This document shows, in pieces, positions 11,085 to 21,487 of a DNA stretch of 64,000 nucleotides. Numbering within the stretch: the first letter of the stretch is position 1; each line of letters starts with the position of its first letter. The notes under the pieces are model-generated. The model did not search any database, was not told the DNA's origin, and was given only the letters and a program-made list of their open reading frames with translations. The position numbers and the translations under genes are program-made. This stretch comes from Macrobrachium rosenbergii (taxonomy: Eukaryota; Arthropoda; Malacostraca; Decapoda; Palaemonidae), in the NCBI RefSeq assembly GCF_040412425.1, contig NC_089788.1, forward strand, positions 65,892,220 through 65,956,219, given 5' to 3'.

Positions 11085-11970
11085 TTGGTTCAGGGACCAA
11101 TGGACCTTCAGCCCTTGGGCACACAGCATTGTGTCCAAAGGCCTAGGATGGAGCTGGATCAAAACCCTCCTCCTCTAACCAGGTTTTACCAGCCACCCAC
11201 AGCAGTCCTAAAGGATTATGTGACAGAATTGCTCAACAAACGAGCAATAAAGAAAGTAAGGCACCTAAAGTTTCAAGGCAGGTTATTCACTGTTCCCAAA
11301 AAAAGACTCCGATCAACAAAGAGTGATCCTGGATCTATCGCGTCTAAATCGCTACATAAAATGCGACAAATTTCGCATGCTTACGGTAGCTCAGGCACGG
11401 ACTCTACTTCCGCGTGGAGCCGTCACCACCTCTATCGATCTTTCAGACGCTTACTATCACGTCCCGTTGCGCGGAACTTCTCTCAGTTCCTCGGTTTCAG
11501 ACTCGAATCAAGCCTACTCCTTCAGGGTCATGCCCTTCGGTCTGAACATTGCGCCCAGGATATTCACCAAGCTGGCGGACACGGTAGTACAGCAACTCCG
11601 GTCTCAAGGGATATCCCTAGCAGCATATTTGGGCGACTGGATAATTTGGGCACCAACAGTTCCGGTGTCAAAAGCCACGTCCATAGTCATCAGTTTCCTG
11701 GAGTCGCTAGGTTTCCAACTGAACAGAGAAAGTCCCGCCTGACTCCGGACTTCCCGGTTTCAGTGGTTGGGTCTCAACTGGGATCTGTCATCTCACACGC
11801 TGTCCCTTCCGCCTCCCAAGAGGAAAGAGATAGCATCTCTCACCAGGAGATTTCTCAAAAATCCATCAGCATCCGCCGGTCCCAAGAAAGGGTCCTTGGG
11901 TCTCTTCAGTTTGCCTCAGTGACAAACCTGCTATTAAAGCGAAGTTAAAAGACATAAACAGAGTGTGGCG
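11085..11970 (+). pseudogene. DIRS 1 reverse transcriptase, frameshifted and catalytically changed
   Basis: Motifs appear in order: LLNKRAIKKV, RVILDLSRLNRYIKCDKFR, the palm motif A in SIDLSDAYYHVPL, motif B in FRVMPFGLNIAPRIFTKLAD, and the catalytic loop as YLGDW. DIRS-class enzymes normally carry two aspartates there (YLDDW), so one catalytic aspartate is replaced by glycine. The frame shifts by one base in the run of seven A at 11299-11305 and again near 11735, after LGFQLNRES, where the expected continuation FQWLGLNWDL is found in another frame. The enzyme copies element RNA into DNA. This copy is inactive as read, unless the base changes are sequencing errors. Confidence 0.9.
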
Positions 11971-12086
11971 GAGTCGAGCCAATGTCAAGCTCAGAGACAA
12001 GGTCTCCTCTATCCCTCAAATCTTAAAGACAAGATTGCGGCCGTGGGCCTCGGTCAAAGGCTTGTCCAATACAGTTCCGCTTCAAT

Positions 12087-12500
12087 TTCCCCCTCCGGCA
12101 CTAGTAGTTCACACAGACGCTTCCTTAAGCGGCTGGGGGATATTCACCAAAACAAAAAGTACAAGGAACGTGGTCCACAATGTTTCAGCAGTTCCATATA
12201 AACACCCTGGAAGCTATGGCGGTATTTCTAACTCTGAAGAAAATCCGCCCCCCCAACCGGATTCATATCAGGTTGGTATTGGACAGCGCAGTGGTAGTTC
12301 ATTGCATCAACAGGGGCGGCTCCAAATCAGGCCGAGTAAACCAAGTAATGGTTGCTATCTTCTCCCTAGCGAACAAGCACGGCTGGCACCTGTCAGCCAC
12401 CCACCTAGCGGGGGTACGGAACGTGGTGGCGGATTCCCTGTCCAGGAATGCTCCGTTGGAGACGGAGTGGTCTCTGGACATGGAATCTTTCAAGTGGATT
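12087..12500 (+). pseudogene. DIRS 1 RNase H domain
   Basis: The four acidic residues of RNase H are all visible: Asp in VVHTDASLSGWG near 12110, Glu in NTLEAMAVF near 12200, Asp in IRLVLDSAVVVH near 12280, and Asp in NVVADSLSR near 12430. The first lies in one frame and the other three in the next, with the shift near 12180, so one small indel separates them. It removes template RNA during copying. It runs directly into the recombinase part. Confidence 0.88.
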
Positions 12501-13841
12501 TGCCGCCGGGTTCCGGGCCTCCAAGTGGATCTGTTCGCAACGGAGAGCAACTTCAAGCTCCCCTGTTATGTGGCCCCCAACCTGGACCCTCAGGCGTTCG
12601 CCATAGACGCAATGACAGTAGATTGGAACAGTTGGGAGAAGATTTATCTTTTCCCCCCAATAAACTTACTGCTGAAAGTTTTACACAAACTCAGGACATT
12701 CAAAGGTCAATTAGCCCTAGTAGCTCCCTATTGGCCAAGAGCAATTGGTTCCCTCTTCTTCAGGAACTGGGACTACGGAGTCTTGGATCCCCAAGCCCAT
12801 TCTGACTCAGACAGTACAAACCAAGACTGTGTCAGCTTCCTCAAGAATTCAGAATGCCCTAGTTTTATGGACTTTGTAAAGTTCGCAGCTCAAAAAGGAG
12901 CGAACATTGACCCCGTCAACACTCTGTTTTTAGAATCAGATAAAAGAGATTCTACTATTAGACAGTATGACTCAGCAGTCAAGAAATTAGCCTCCTTTCT
13001 AAAAGCATCTGAAGCCAAAATCATGACAGCTAATTTAGGAGTTTCCTTCTTTAGATCATTGTTTGAGAAAGGCCTAGCTCCGGCCACTATTACCACAATC
13101 AAGTCAGCATTAAAGAAAGTATTTCTTTACGGCTTTAAAATCGACCTTACAGATTCCTACTTTTCATCTATCCCCAGAGCATGCGCTCGTCTGAGACCAG
13201 TGTCACGCCCACAGTCGGTTACGTGGTTTCTCAATGACGTCCTTAAGTTAGCATCAGAGATGGATAACTTTCATTGCTCTTATCAGGATCTGTTAAGGAA
13301 GACTTTATTTTTGATTAGCTTGGCTTCAGGTGCTAGAATCTCAGAGCTGTCGGCTCTCACTAGAGGTGATAATTATGTGAACTTCCTCCCGTCTGGAGAG
13401 GTCCTCCTTTCCCCTGATCCTAGATTTTTAGCTAAGAACGAAGACCCACAGGACAGATGGTCCCCTTGGAAGGTGGTGCCCCTTCCTCAAGACCAGTCTT
13501 TATGTCCAGTTTATACACTTAAATCTTACCTTTCAAGAACTCCACAGAGTAAGTCGGGTCCTCTTTTTATCAGGGAGAAAGGTGGTACTCTTTCACTAAA
13601 TGCTATAAGACAACAAATTTTATATTTTATTAAACAGGCCAACCCAGATTCAGTCCCTAAGGTTCATGATATTCGAGCAGTTGCTACTTCAATTAATTAC
13701 TTTCATAATATGGACTTTTCGGAGTTATCTAAATTTACGGGTTGGAAATCACCTCTAGTGTTTAAACGCCACTATTTAAAAACGCTCGAAGCCCTGAAAT
13801 TTTCTACAATAGCTGTGGGAAGTGTCATCTCCCCACCTTAA
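12180..13841 (+). CDS. DIRS 1 RNase H C-terminus plus tyrosine recombinase, intact frame
   Basis: One 553-codon open frame. Its first quarter is the end of RNase H (NTLEAMAVF to VVADSLSR). A linker with LQVDLFATESNFKLP and LALVAPYWPRAIG follows, then a tyrosine recombinase from about residue 225. The N-terminal core-binding part spans SDKRDSTIRQYDSAVKKLAS. The catalytic part has Arg in ASGARISELSAL, the His-x-x-Arg pair in KVHDIRAVATS, and the tail GWKSPLVFKRHYLK with the nucleophilic Tyr. The enzyme would join a circular DNA copy into the genome. All catalytic residues are present, so this is the best-kept recombinase in the window. The ATG shown is only the first in frame; the native protein began further upstream. 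Confidence 0.92.
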   Translation: MFQQFHINTLEAMAVFLTLKKIRPPNRIHIRLVLDSAVVVHCINRGGSKSGRVNQVMVAIFSLANKHGWHLSATHLAGVRNVVADSLSRNAPLETEWSLDMESFKWICRRVPGLQVDLFATESNFKLPCYVAPNLDPQAFAIDAMTVDWNSWEKIYLFPPINLLLKVLHKLRTFKGQLALVAPYWPRAIGSLFFRNWDYGVLDPQAHSDSDSTNQDCVSFLKNSECPSFMDFVKFAAQKGANIDPVNTLFLESDKRDSTIRQYDSAVKKLASFLKASEAKIMTANLGVSFFRSLFEKGLAPATITTIKSALKKVFLYGFKIDLTDSYFSSIPRACARLRPVSRPQSVTWFLNDVLKLASEMDNFHCSYQDLLRKTLFLISLASGARISELSALTRGDNYVNFLPSGEVLLSPDPRFLAKNEDPQDRWSPWKVVPLPQDQSLCPVYTLKSYLSRTPQSKSGPLFIREKGGTLSLNAIRQQILYFIKQANPDSVPKVHDIRAVATSINYFHNMDFSELSKFTGWKSPLVFKRHYLKTLEALKFSTIAVGSVISPP

Positions 13842-14435
13842 TTAATCATATCCTTGTCCTTTCCTTTCCCCCCCGCCCGCCTGCCTCATTTACTTTTCTG
13901 CTTATTCTCCTGGTTGATTATACCTCACTGCCTGGCTCCTCATATAGTTGTTTCTTGTACCTGTTAATGGAAAAAGCGTAATCTGATATGCCATGATTGT
14001 TCCTTTGTGGGGTACTGGACAGTTTTTATTTGGCTCCATGTACCCCAGATGAATATATATATTAATGTTAATTGATTTTGTCTCTTACGTGTTTAGCCTA
14101 AGTTTACGTGTATAGTATTAAGGTTATATTTGCAGTTATTTTGTACACATTTCATGTTTCACCTTGCTTTAAGTAATTTTAAGGTTTTTGGGGGCTTTTT
14201 TCTCCGTCGTGCCGGGAATCTGCCCATGTTTCATAGTATTAAGTTCTTTAATGTGCCTTAGATTTAATATAACTTAGTCTTAGAGTTCTTGCTACACGGA
14301 AGAGATTGCTTAATTAAAATTATTTTGGTAAAACTTTTGCCTTTTCTTCAGATTACCCTTTATTTTCTTTTTCCTGGTTGTTGCAGCCTTGGCATGATTC
14401 TCTATCACGATTTCACCGGCTGACACGGGACTGGA
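13842..14435 (+). other. DIRS 1 3' untranslated region
   Basis: A pyrimidine-rich, then A/T-rich, stretch between the recombinase stop and the terminal hairpin. CCGGCTGACACGGGACTGGA at 14417-14436 begins the right-end structure and repeats the left terminus in inverse. Confidence 0.6.
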
Positions 14436-14477
14436 CTCAGAAAAGGGATTTTGACAGAGGAAAAATCTATTTCTGAG
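14436..14477. other. DIRS 1 terminal hairpin
   Basis: Left arm CTCAGAAAAGGGATTTT (14436-14452), loop GACAGAGG, right arm AAAAATCTATTTCTGAG (14461-14477): 17-nt arms with three mismatches. Part of it recurs in inverse at 14853-14895. It sits where the two inverted ends meet in DIRS-type elements. Confidence 0.85.
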
Positions 14478-14565
14478 GAAGGTCCCGTGTCACCCGGTGA
14501 CCCTCCCTGAATCACATAGTACTCTCCCCCTCCCTCTTGCACATGCCAAGTCTGGGGTTAGTGCT

Positions 14566-14877
14566 AGCATGGAATGAGGTAGGTGGCGCTGGTGTCGCCG
14601 TCCTGGCGGGTGTTTGGTGTGGGGGCTGTAACGGCTCACCGCTCTGTTCCGGGGATTTTGATAAGGAGAGATCTTTCGAGTAGGTTTCCGTGGTAGTGGT
14701 AATTCACTCACCCCTTCTTATACCGACGCCTTCCAAGAAGACGCTCGACTGGGGGTAGTAACCCCAGCTTTCCTGAAAGCTCTTTTTCTCTGGTATATCT
14801 AGCAAGGTTATACCTAGAAATTCGTGCTGTAATGGAATTTCACCGGGTGACACGGGACCTTCCTCAGAAATAGATTT
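14566..14877 (+). repeat. DIRS 1 right inverted terminal repeat
   Basis: Reverse complement of 6709-7014 over about 300 bp. It ends with GACACGGGACC and then a half copy of the terminal hairpin before the (AT)n run at 14898. Confidence 0.93.
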
Positions 14878-14893
14878 TTCCTCTGTCAAAATC

Positions 14894-15002
<109 letters not shown>

Positions 15003-15354
15003 TTACAAAAAGAACAACAGGAGCAAAAGCTACAAGAACCAAAACATAATATGTATGGCTGTATGTTCCTCTTAAATTGCCAGGGGATTCATGAAAATGT
15101 TTTCTTTTGGCTCAGGCCAGTCATTTTTGCTTTGCACTGCAGCACTGAATGATGTTGTTTCCCTTGCTGCACATAAGGTTAACTCACCTTTGGCCATCAC
15201 TTCAGGCACAAAGGTACTTTGTTACCCTCTTTTATTTTTATAATTCATTACCATAAGTCAGTGCTTTTTAGATTTTTCTTCCTTAGTTTTTTTAAATGGT
15301 TAAACTGTTACTTTTCATGAGATTAGTATGCCTGCTGGGTTGTCACACTTATCC

Positions 15355-15780
15355 CTATGTTCCTTTATTTTTCAATAGAATCTCAGTCCTACCGTAAGAC
15401 TGAGACTCTATTGAAAAATAGGAGTCCTACTCCTACCCTTGACTCCTGGATTCCCTTGGGGCCTTGGGTTTCAGATTGGATCCTTGTCCAGGGACCCCTT
15501 GTTTTGACAGGTCTTTCTTATCTTACTAGAGCATCAGCAGTTCAGATCACCTCTCAACCCAAGTTGCTATTATGGATTTGTAATGAAGCCAGAAATTTTT
15601 AAACAGTTTTTTTCAAGTCTCATTACTTCTCCCAACCCTGTGGTTCTTTTGCAGCTGTTTCAGGCTACAAAAAGTATGGTTCAGATAATTACCAAAGACC
15701 TAAGGGACCGTATGTCTGAGTCACTTGATCTGCTGCATCCTCTTCTAAAAGTGGATTGACTTGTCTTGATTCATGTGTGA
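15355..15780 (+). pseudogene. Gag-like scrap of another DIRS-type element
   Basis: Reading + strand frames gives a stretch ending LQLFQATKSMVQIITKDLRD near 15650-15710. It resembles the helical part of DIRS gag proteins in layout, preceded by PTLDSWIPLGPWVSDW. No terminal repeat is attached and the frame is broken by stops at about 15600 and 15760. It lies in SMC6 intron 1, 120 bp before the second exon. The similarity is by eye only, so the family call is tentative. Confidence 0.4.
15366..15420. other. Short perfect-stem hairpin
   Basis: Arms of 23 nt at 15366-15388 and 15398-15420 pair with one mismatch around a 9-nt loop. It lies inside the gag-like scrap. It could be a small RNA precursor-like fold or an inverted duplication. 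Confidence 0.8.
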
Positions 15781-15896
15781 CACACAAATAGGTTATTTTA
15801 AAGTGTAATTGGTTTGTGTTGACAAAAAATTAAGTTTGTTTTTAAAAGTTATATATTTTTTCATGTAAACTTTTCATTGTATTTTCTCATTTACAG

Positions 15897-15992
15897 GTAG
15901 GGTGTGGTATAATACAGAATGTCACAGTGAAAAATTTTATGTGCCATGAACATTTATCAGTGGATTTTAACGACAAGATAAACTTGGTACAA
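15897..15992 (+). CDS. SMC6: SMC6, second coding exon (start of the ATPase head)
   Basis: Acceptor CATTTACAG at 15888-15896 and donor CAA/GTGAGT at 15993. The 32 codons read VGCGIIQNVTVKNFMCHEHL and on to NDKINLVQ, phase 0 at both ends. The NFMCH segment, a beta strand before the ATP-binding loop, is characteristic of SMC5/SMC6 N-terminal heads. With the next exon's Walker A motif it identifies SMC6. DIRS 1 lies about 1 kb upstream and DIRS 2 about 0.8 kb downstream. Confidence 0.93.
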
Positions 15993-16789
15993 GTGAGTAT
16001 ATAATTTCATGTGTCCATGAAGTGCAACACTTATCTTTTTCATGTGTTAATATATTAAATGCACTTGCTTCTTATTTTATTTGCATGTAAATACCTTGTA
16101 TGTTGTTTATTAACTGAGAGTTGTATTCACTAGATAAAAGAATCTTGAGTCATTCATTCCCTGTTACTAATGAGTGTTTTATTGTTTTATCTACCATCTC
16201 AATTTTTCTTTTTCTCACTTCTGATTACAGTATATTCAATGCAGTGATTAGTATTATATGAGAATACATAGATAGTATTTTAACATTTAGTGCATTGTGC
16301 TTATGAATAGAGGGGGGAGTGATGATGTTGGTTTGAGTAAGTTGATTGTGTTGCCATCTGTAAAATGCCATTAGCTGTTATACCTTTTTTGGGTGAGGTA
16401 TTGGTAGGAGCAACCATTGTGGTTTGCCATGTTTATCTTTGTTATGTGAGCCCTGTGTGTTTCAGATTTTATTAATGTATTTTGTATAAGTGTTTTGCTG
16501 ACCAAGATTTTTGGCAAATTATATGCTCTGAATTTTTTCAAGTTTCTGTACCATTGCAAATTATCATTTCAGTGTTTCTTCACTGTCATATTATGGTTGT
16601 GTGTATACAACAGGACAAGCGCTTAATATTTTTATGCAGTTTTAGCCAAACTCATGCTGTTCTCCTGACAGAGGGCAAGTTATACTGATATACTGTCTGT
16701 TATACCAGTTCATTTGTAGGAATCTAGTGGTTAACATATAAATGCAATTTCCTTCTTAAGGACTGTAATGGTAGTTAACAAAGTTAGGT
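15993..16789. other. SMC6 intron 2, first part
   Basis: A/T-rich intron with short chance open frames and no recognised element. Confidence 0.5.
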
Positions 16790-17189
16790 CAGAAGGTAAC
16801 CTGATAATGAACAAGTTTTGTCTCAACTGAACAGGCATTTTGTGTCATTGGGATGCTCTGCAGCTGGTTGTCTCTTCCCATCCAGACTAGAACTAGAATA
16901 AGTATGGACCTGCAAGGGTTCCTGACCCAATCCAAGGTATCCCAACAACGGTTGGAATGAATCCTGTGCCTGTTACATTTTTTGTGTCTATGGTAGAATG
17001 AATCTTGGGCCTGGCACAGGTCACATCTGTGGTAAATCCAATCCTCAAATCACGACTCAAGGGCATGAACAGCCTCACTCTTGCTTGCCCAGAAAAGGCT
17101 TTGTGATTGTCTCCACCCATAAAATCAGGTAGTTGGGAAGATACTCTTGTCTGCTGGCCTAGAAGGGAGCCCTTTCCAAACTGGTCACC

Positions 17190-17890
17190 CTGACTTGCAT
17201 GGCTGCGCAGGCAGTAATAAACATAGATGGCTCCTTGACAGGTTCAGGAAGCCATTGGGAGGATCATCAGGTAGCAGGAAGATGGTCACATGTTTTAGGG
17301 AAGTTTCACATTAATTTCCTGGCAATGATAGCTGTCGTCTTATCTATCAGAAAATTGAAGTTTCCAAAATTGACCCACATTTTGTTGGTCTTAGTATGAC
17401 AGCGATGACATGTATCAAGGGGCTGGGCGCCTGCTCAGCCCCTCTCAGTGCAGTCATGCTTGTCTGTCCTACAGATTTCTCAGGCAAGGAAGTGTCACCT
17501 GTTGACAGTCCACCTCAGCCCGTCACTCATTGTAGTAGCAGACTCCCTTTCAAGGCAAAAGTGGACCTGTTTGCCACATGTGAGAATTACCAGCTTCAGT
17601 TCACGCATCTCTAAACCTAGAAATTCAGGCAATAGCAAGAGGCATTTCTGCAGGACTGGAACAAATGGAGGGCAATCTATTGCCATCCTCGATCATCCTA
17701 GAATTTGAATGAACTACTAACTTTCAACGGAACTGTCTACCAAGTGGCCCCAAATTGGTTAAACAGTCATTTGTTTTTTCTGCTGCAGCAACTGGTGAGA
17801 AAAGCAGTCCTGTTCTCATCCTCTGTTCTATCCAAGACAACAGGAGAGAAAGTTGTCTACACATCCTCTTTTCTGAGCCGGACCTTCACA
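17190..17890 (+). pseudogene. DIRS 2 RNase H and linker, decayed
   Basis: NIDGSLTGSGSHWEDHQ matches the first RNase H block, with Asp kept. FHINFLAMIAVVLSIRKLKF corresponds to the second block, but its Glu has been replaced. KVDLFATCENYQLQFTHL and GTVYQVAPNWLNSHLFF correspond to VDLFAT and VAPxWP of the linker in DIRS 1. Stops and frame changes occur about every 100-200 bases. Confidence 0.8.
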
Positions 17891-17999
17891 TGTAGATTTT
17901 TAAAATCTAGCCTACCCTGAAGATTATTCACCCATCACTGCTAGGTACTGGGTACAAAAACAGTAGACTTCATCTATCCTGCAATACAAGTCTGTATGG

Positions 18000-18610
18000 A
18001 AAGTGTGGTGGGATTACTTCTATACTGAGAACCCTGTTGAAGTCTCTGTTAAAACTGTTTTACATTTCCAGATGTACCTGTTTGAGGACAAGTACCTTGC
18101 TACTACAGTAGTTATGACATGCAGGGTTGCTTTGTGGGTTTGGCATTTACTCAGTACAGTACTTTGCATTGCAAATACTGATTCCTGCAAGGGCTCCCAT
18201 TGCATGGTTGCTGAATAAGGTTCTTTGACTCCTGTTGTCTCCTCAGTTTAGTGGCCCCCAATGCAACTTGAACTCATGTTTCAAAAGTTAGTCTTGTTGA
18301 CTGCTTTGGCATCAAGACTCTGGATTAGTGAACTCTGCTCCAGACTGATCATTCCTGGCCAAGAAGGAGGACCTTTTGAAGAGGAAATCCCTGAGTCTTC
18401 TATGCGAACTCTATATTGCCGATAAGACATTATACTATGTCTAATCTCCAGGTTGACTTTGGTGTCACGGCTAACATCCCTGATGATCTTTCCTTATGCC
18501 CTGTCACAAACACCTCTCTGCTTGGACTGAGAGTTACACTAGTGTCCCTAATTAAAAAGACATTAATGTTTCTTTGGAAACATTTCGTACAAAGAAGTTT
18601 CTGAGTTTAT
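18000..18610 (+). pseudogene. DIRS 2 tyrosine recombinase remnant
   Basis: Pieces in several frames line up with recombinase order: an N-terminal core-binding-like segment around 18010-18100, a piece with LLQTDHS and LCPVTNTSLLGLRVTL around 18330-18540. The His-x-x-Arg and Tyr motifs are not readable. Function is lost. Confidence 0.6.
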
Positions 18611-18990
18611 GGGGTGGTCATGATAGTCAGTAGTCTTCAGACATTACTGCCATATCAGACAAATTTGACTACACTGTGTCAGTAGATGGTATGGTAAGTC
18701 CCATCCCCATGGGCACCTTTTGGAGAGCAAAAGGTCTTCTTGATGCTTTGGCAATTCTGAGATGTTGCCAGGGGTGAGCAGTACTCTTGCATCATGACAC
18801 TATTAGGTAAGTCACTTTAGAACCATGTAGGTAACACATATATAGGCTTTTTTTTTTCCTACCCTTCTCTGGTGTTAATCCTGAATGGGTATCCTGAATA
18901 AAAGAAGATTGGTAATAATTTAACATGACTGTACCATGGACCAGTGTTTTGTCTGGGTCACTGGGACTCCTTAATGAAGAGCTACGCTCT

Positions 18991-19025
18991 AAAAACAGGT
19001 TTTGATGTAGGAAAAACCTGTTTTT
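18991..19025. other. DIRS 2 terminal hairpin
   Basis: Left arm AAAAACAGGTTTT (18991-19003), loop GATGTAGG, right arm AAAAACCTGTTTTT (19012-19025): 13 perfect pairs. It closely resembles the DIRS 1 hairpin in loop and apex but has a different stem sequence. Confidence 0.88.
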
Positions 19026-19370
19026 GAAAGCTGTTTTGAGTCCTTATATAAACCTGGCAGGTAGTGGCAACTGGTGAGTTTGGCCTACTCGCATACTGTT
19101 GCCACATCCCCTGAGAGGAATGAATGAAAAGACCGGGGTAATTGCTGTAGGCAAGGGAGAGAGCCTCCCTTCCTTGAGTTTTTTAATAGTCTATCACAGT
19201 GTCAACAGGCACAGTTCTGGCCAGGACAACTAAGAATATTGTTTGGTTGGTCTGCCTTTTGAAGCCCTTGGCAGGACCATAAGAGTAACTCCTTTGAGGA
19301 CTCTCATGAGCTACCAAAAATAGGTTTTCCTCCATCAAAACCTGATATTTCTTAGGTACAACAATCCCAA

Positions 19371-19649
19371 AAAATGTTAAGCTAAGTTAATTTAGGTCAT
19401 TTTTCCTTTCTCTGAATTCATGTTTCCCTTGTACTGATGCTTTGTTTTTGCTTGCCAAGGAAATGAATGACAACTCACAACTAAGGTGCTATATTGTGTA
19501 TTACACCATAATGTTTAAAACATGAATTGTTATGAAACAATATTTGTATGTTTTGAGATGCAGTGATTAAAACACTGAATGCTTATGCATCAAGAAAGTG
19601 TATTTTATTGATTATGAGATTATACTAGTTGAGACCTTCTATATTTTAG
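19371..19649. other. SMC6 intron 2, last part
   Basis: A/T-rich intron sequence that ends in the acceptor TTCTATATTTTAG at 19637-19649. Confidence 0.5.
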
Positions 19650-19746
19650 GGAAGAAATGGGAGTGGAAAGAGTGCTATTCTCACTGCAGTGGTTGTTGCA
19701 CTTGGGGGAAGCACCAGAATTACAAGTCGGGGAAGTAATGTTAAGG
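19650..19746 (+). CDS. SMC6: SMC6, third coding exon (Walker A)
   Basis: The exon opens with [20 protein letters not shown], which contains the Walker A loop GRNGSGKS that binds the ATP phosphates. It goes on to [12 protein letters not shown] and ends one base into a codon before GTGAGT. The LxxxLxxALGG run after the P-loop and the TSRGS segment are SMC6-like. ATP binding here and in the C-terminal head lets the SMC5 and SMC6 heads engage. All Walker A residues are intact. Confidence 0.95.
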
Positions 19747-20163
19747 GTGAGTGTTTACTTTTTTAAAGGTCACAAACATTGAATTAACATCACAGTTGTC
19801 TTACAGGTAAATGTTTCATTTAGTGGAATTAAGGTTATTTTTTATGTTGGTAGTTAAATTATCTATGAAAAATATTTGTTGTACCACTATGTATTTTTTG
19901 TCTCTTAATTATTTGCAATGTATGTTGGTAGTTAAATTATCTATGTAAAGTATTTGTTGTACCACTATGTATCTTTTATCTGTTAATTATTTGCAATGTT
20001 GATTCTCACAGCATTTTGGTATTCGGTACCTGTCCTTTTGAGAAGTCATTATACATTGTTGTAGATGTAAAATGTTTCCCATTTAAGAAGTGGTCTTGTA
20101 CAGGATATTCTTCGTTGCTTATGGATTTCTTGACTTCAAAAAATATACTGTATATCTTTTCAG
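19747..20163. other. SMC6 intron 3 (417 bp) with a 78-bp tandem duplication
   Basis: Two tandem copies start at 19843 and 19921 with TATGTTGGTAGTTAAATTAT in both and differ at a handful of bases. This is the only short intron of the gene in this window and carries no transposon. Confidence 0.85.
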
Positions 20164-20322
20164 ACCTGATCAAGTATGATAAGCAAACAGCTACTGTGCA
20201 GTTAACCTTGAAGAACAATGGGAAGGATGCATTTAAACCTGATGTATATGGGAACAGTATCGCCTTAGAAAGGAAGTTAAACCAATCTGGGGCCACCTCC
20301 TACAGCCTCAAAAGTGAAAGTG
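20164..20322 (+). CDS. SMC6: SMC6, fourth coding exon
   Basis: Acceptor ATATCTTTTCAG at 20152-20163 and donor AGTG/GTTAGT. With the base carried over from the previous exon it reads DLIKYDKQTATVQLTLKN, then GKDAFKPDVYGNSIALER and ATSYSLKSES. The DAFKxxxYGNSI block and the SYxLKS block are conserved in SMC6 and form strands of the N-terminal head. The donor GTTAGT is weaker than consensus. Phase 1 at both ends keeps the frame with the next exon. Confidence 0.95.
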
Positions 20323-20676
20323 GTTAGTAACCTTTGTATATTTTATTTTGCATCTTGCAGCATGCCTTGTGTGGTACACTGTATAGTAGGTGCTAAAGGT
20401 TTGTTGCAACATCCCAACTACATTTCACCTCTTTGCTTTGATCCTCCTACTGAGCTATTCATTCTCTAAAACTTTGCCCTGCATCTGATTCTCATTTCAC
20501 ATTTAAGAATAATTTAGTATTGTATTTTCTGTTAAAATTATAAGTATTAAGATTAAAAGCAATAAAACTAAGGTGAAAACATGAAGGTAATGGGTAACAT
20601 ATTATAATATAAATATATAATATATATTTATACCTGTATATATAAAATATATATATATAATATGCACATATATATA
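20323..20676. other. SMC6 intron 4, first part
   Basis: A/T-rich sequence. The stretch 20370-20500 has words such as GGTACACTGTATAGTAGG and TTGCAAC that recall the dispersed repeat at 38640-38925, but divergence makes this uncertain. Confidence 0.4.
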
Positions 20677-20917
20677 CAGGCTGTCCCTGGTTAACAACGG
20701 TGTTACGGAGTTTGGCTAGCGATGTGGTTAATCGGATTTTTGGCGCCTATCCGGTTAATGGCACCGTTAAACAGGCATTTCAGTACCGACCTCCGGTTAA
20801 GGGGGCTGATATCTGGTTATCAGCACCATTAGGCAGGGATTTTGGCGCTGTTATCACTGATTTTCGGTTAGTGGCGCTCGTCCTGTGATGTAACCCCTGC
20901 CGTTAACTAGGGACAGC

Positions 20918-20920
<3 letters not shown>
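20677..20920. mobile_element. MITE-like DNA transposon, about 244 bp
   Basis: Ends CAGGCTGTCCCTGGTTAAC on the left and GTTAACTAGGGACAGCT on the right are inverted copies, with TA before the left end. No coding capacity. Flanked on the right by an (AT)n run at 20926-20991. Confidence 0.85.

Positions 20921-20925
<5 letters not shown>

Positions 20926-20991
<66 letters not shown>
20926..20991. repeat. (AT)n microsatellite
   Basis: About 33 AT units between the two MITE-like elements. Confidence 0.95.
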
Positions 20992-20994
<3 letters not shown>

Positions 20995-21102
20995 TACACT
21001 TTATGTATGAATAACAGGATCACAAAGATATGGAACGTGATGAATGTATAAATAAAGGCAGTTTTTGTTTGTGGCATTTGCTTTTATATATATAAATATA
21101 TA

Positions 21103-21434
21103 CAGGCAGTCCTTGGTTTACGACGGGGGTTCCATTCTTGTGCCGCGTTGTAAACCAAAAAATCGTCGAAAATCGTAAAAAACCCAAAGAAGACATTACT
21201 TTTAATGCTTTTGGTGCATTGAAAACGATGTAATCTGCATTGTTATTGAGTTTTTCATTAAAAAATCTCAAAATTTTGATTCTGCCATTTTGGAGCCATA
21301 TTTCTTCCATCGGATCGGTGTCGTAACCCCGGAACATGCGTCGTAAACCAGGAAATAATTTCTGATGAATATATTTGAAAAGCATCGTAACTTCGGAACG
21401 TTGTAAGCTGGACCCGTCGTAAACCGGGGACTGC

Positions 21435-21437
<3 letters not shown>
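21103..21437. mobile_element. MITE-like DNA transposon, about 335 bp
   Basis: Ends CAGGCAGTCCTTGGTTTACG and CGTAAACCGGGGACTGCGTG are inverted repeats, flanked by TA at 21101-21102 and 21438-21439. The minus-strand open frame across it is chance openness of the repeat, not a gene. Confidence 0.88.

Positions 21438-21439
<2 letters not shown>

Positions 21440-21484
<45 letters not shown>
21440..21484. repeat. (AT)n microsatellite
   Basis: About 22 AT units at the right edge of the MITE-like element. Confidence 0.95.

Positions 21485-21487
<3 letters not shown>

Larger units (their letters stand above)
16790..19370 (+). mobile_element. DIRS-type retrotransposon 2, truncated and decayed
   Basis: Broken RNase H, linker and tyrosine recombinase pieces run in the usual order from about 17190 to 18600. 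A right end with a terminal hairpin at 18991-19025 and a second inverted half at about 19310-19360 follows. I found no left terminal repeat, gag or RT, so the 5' half is lost. Whole element on the + strand in SMC6 intron 2. Confidence 0.8.

Noticed and set aside
21020..21385. Minus-strand frame of 121 codons
   Set aside because: It lies across a MITE-like element with TA targets and has no domain.
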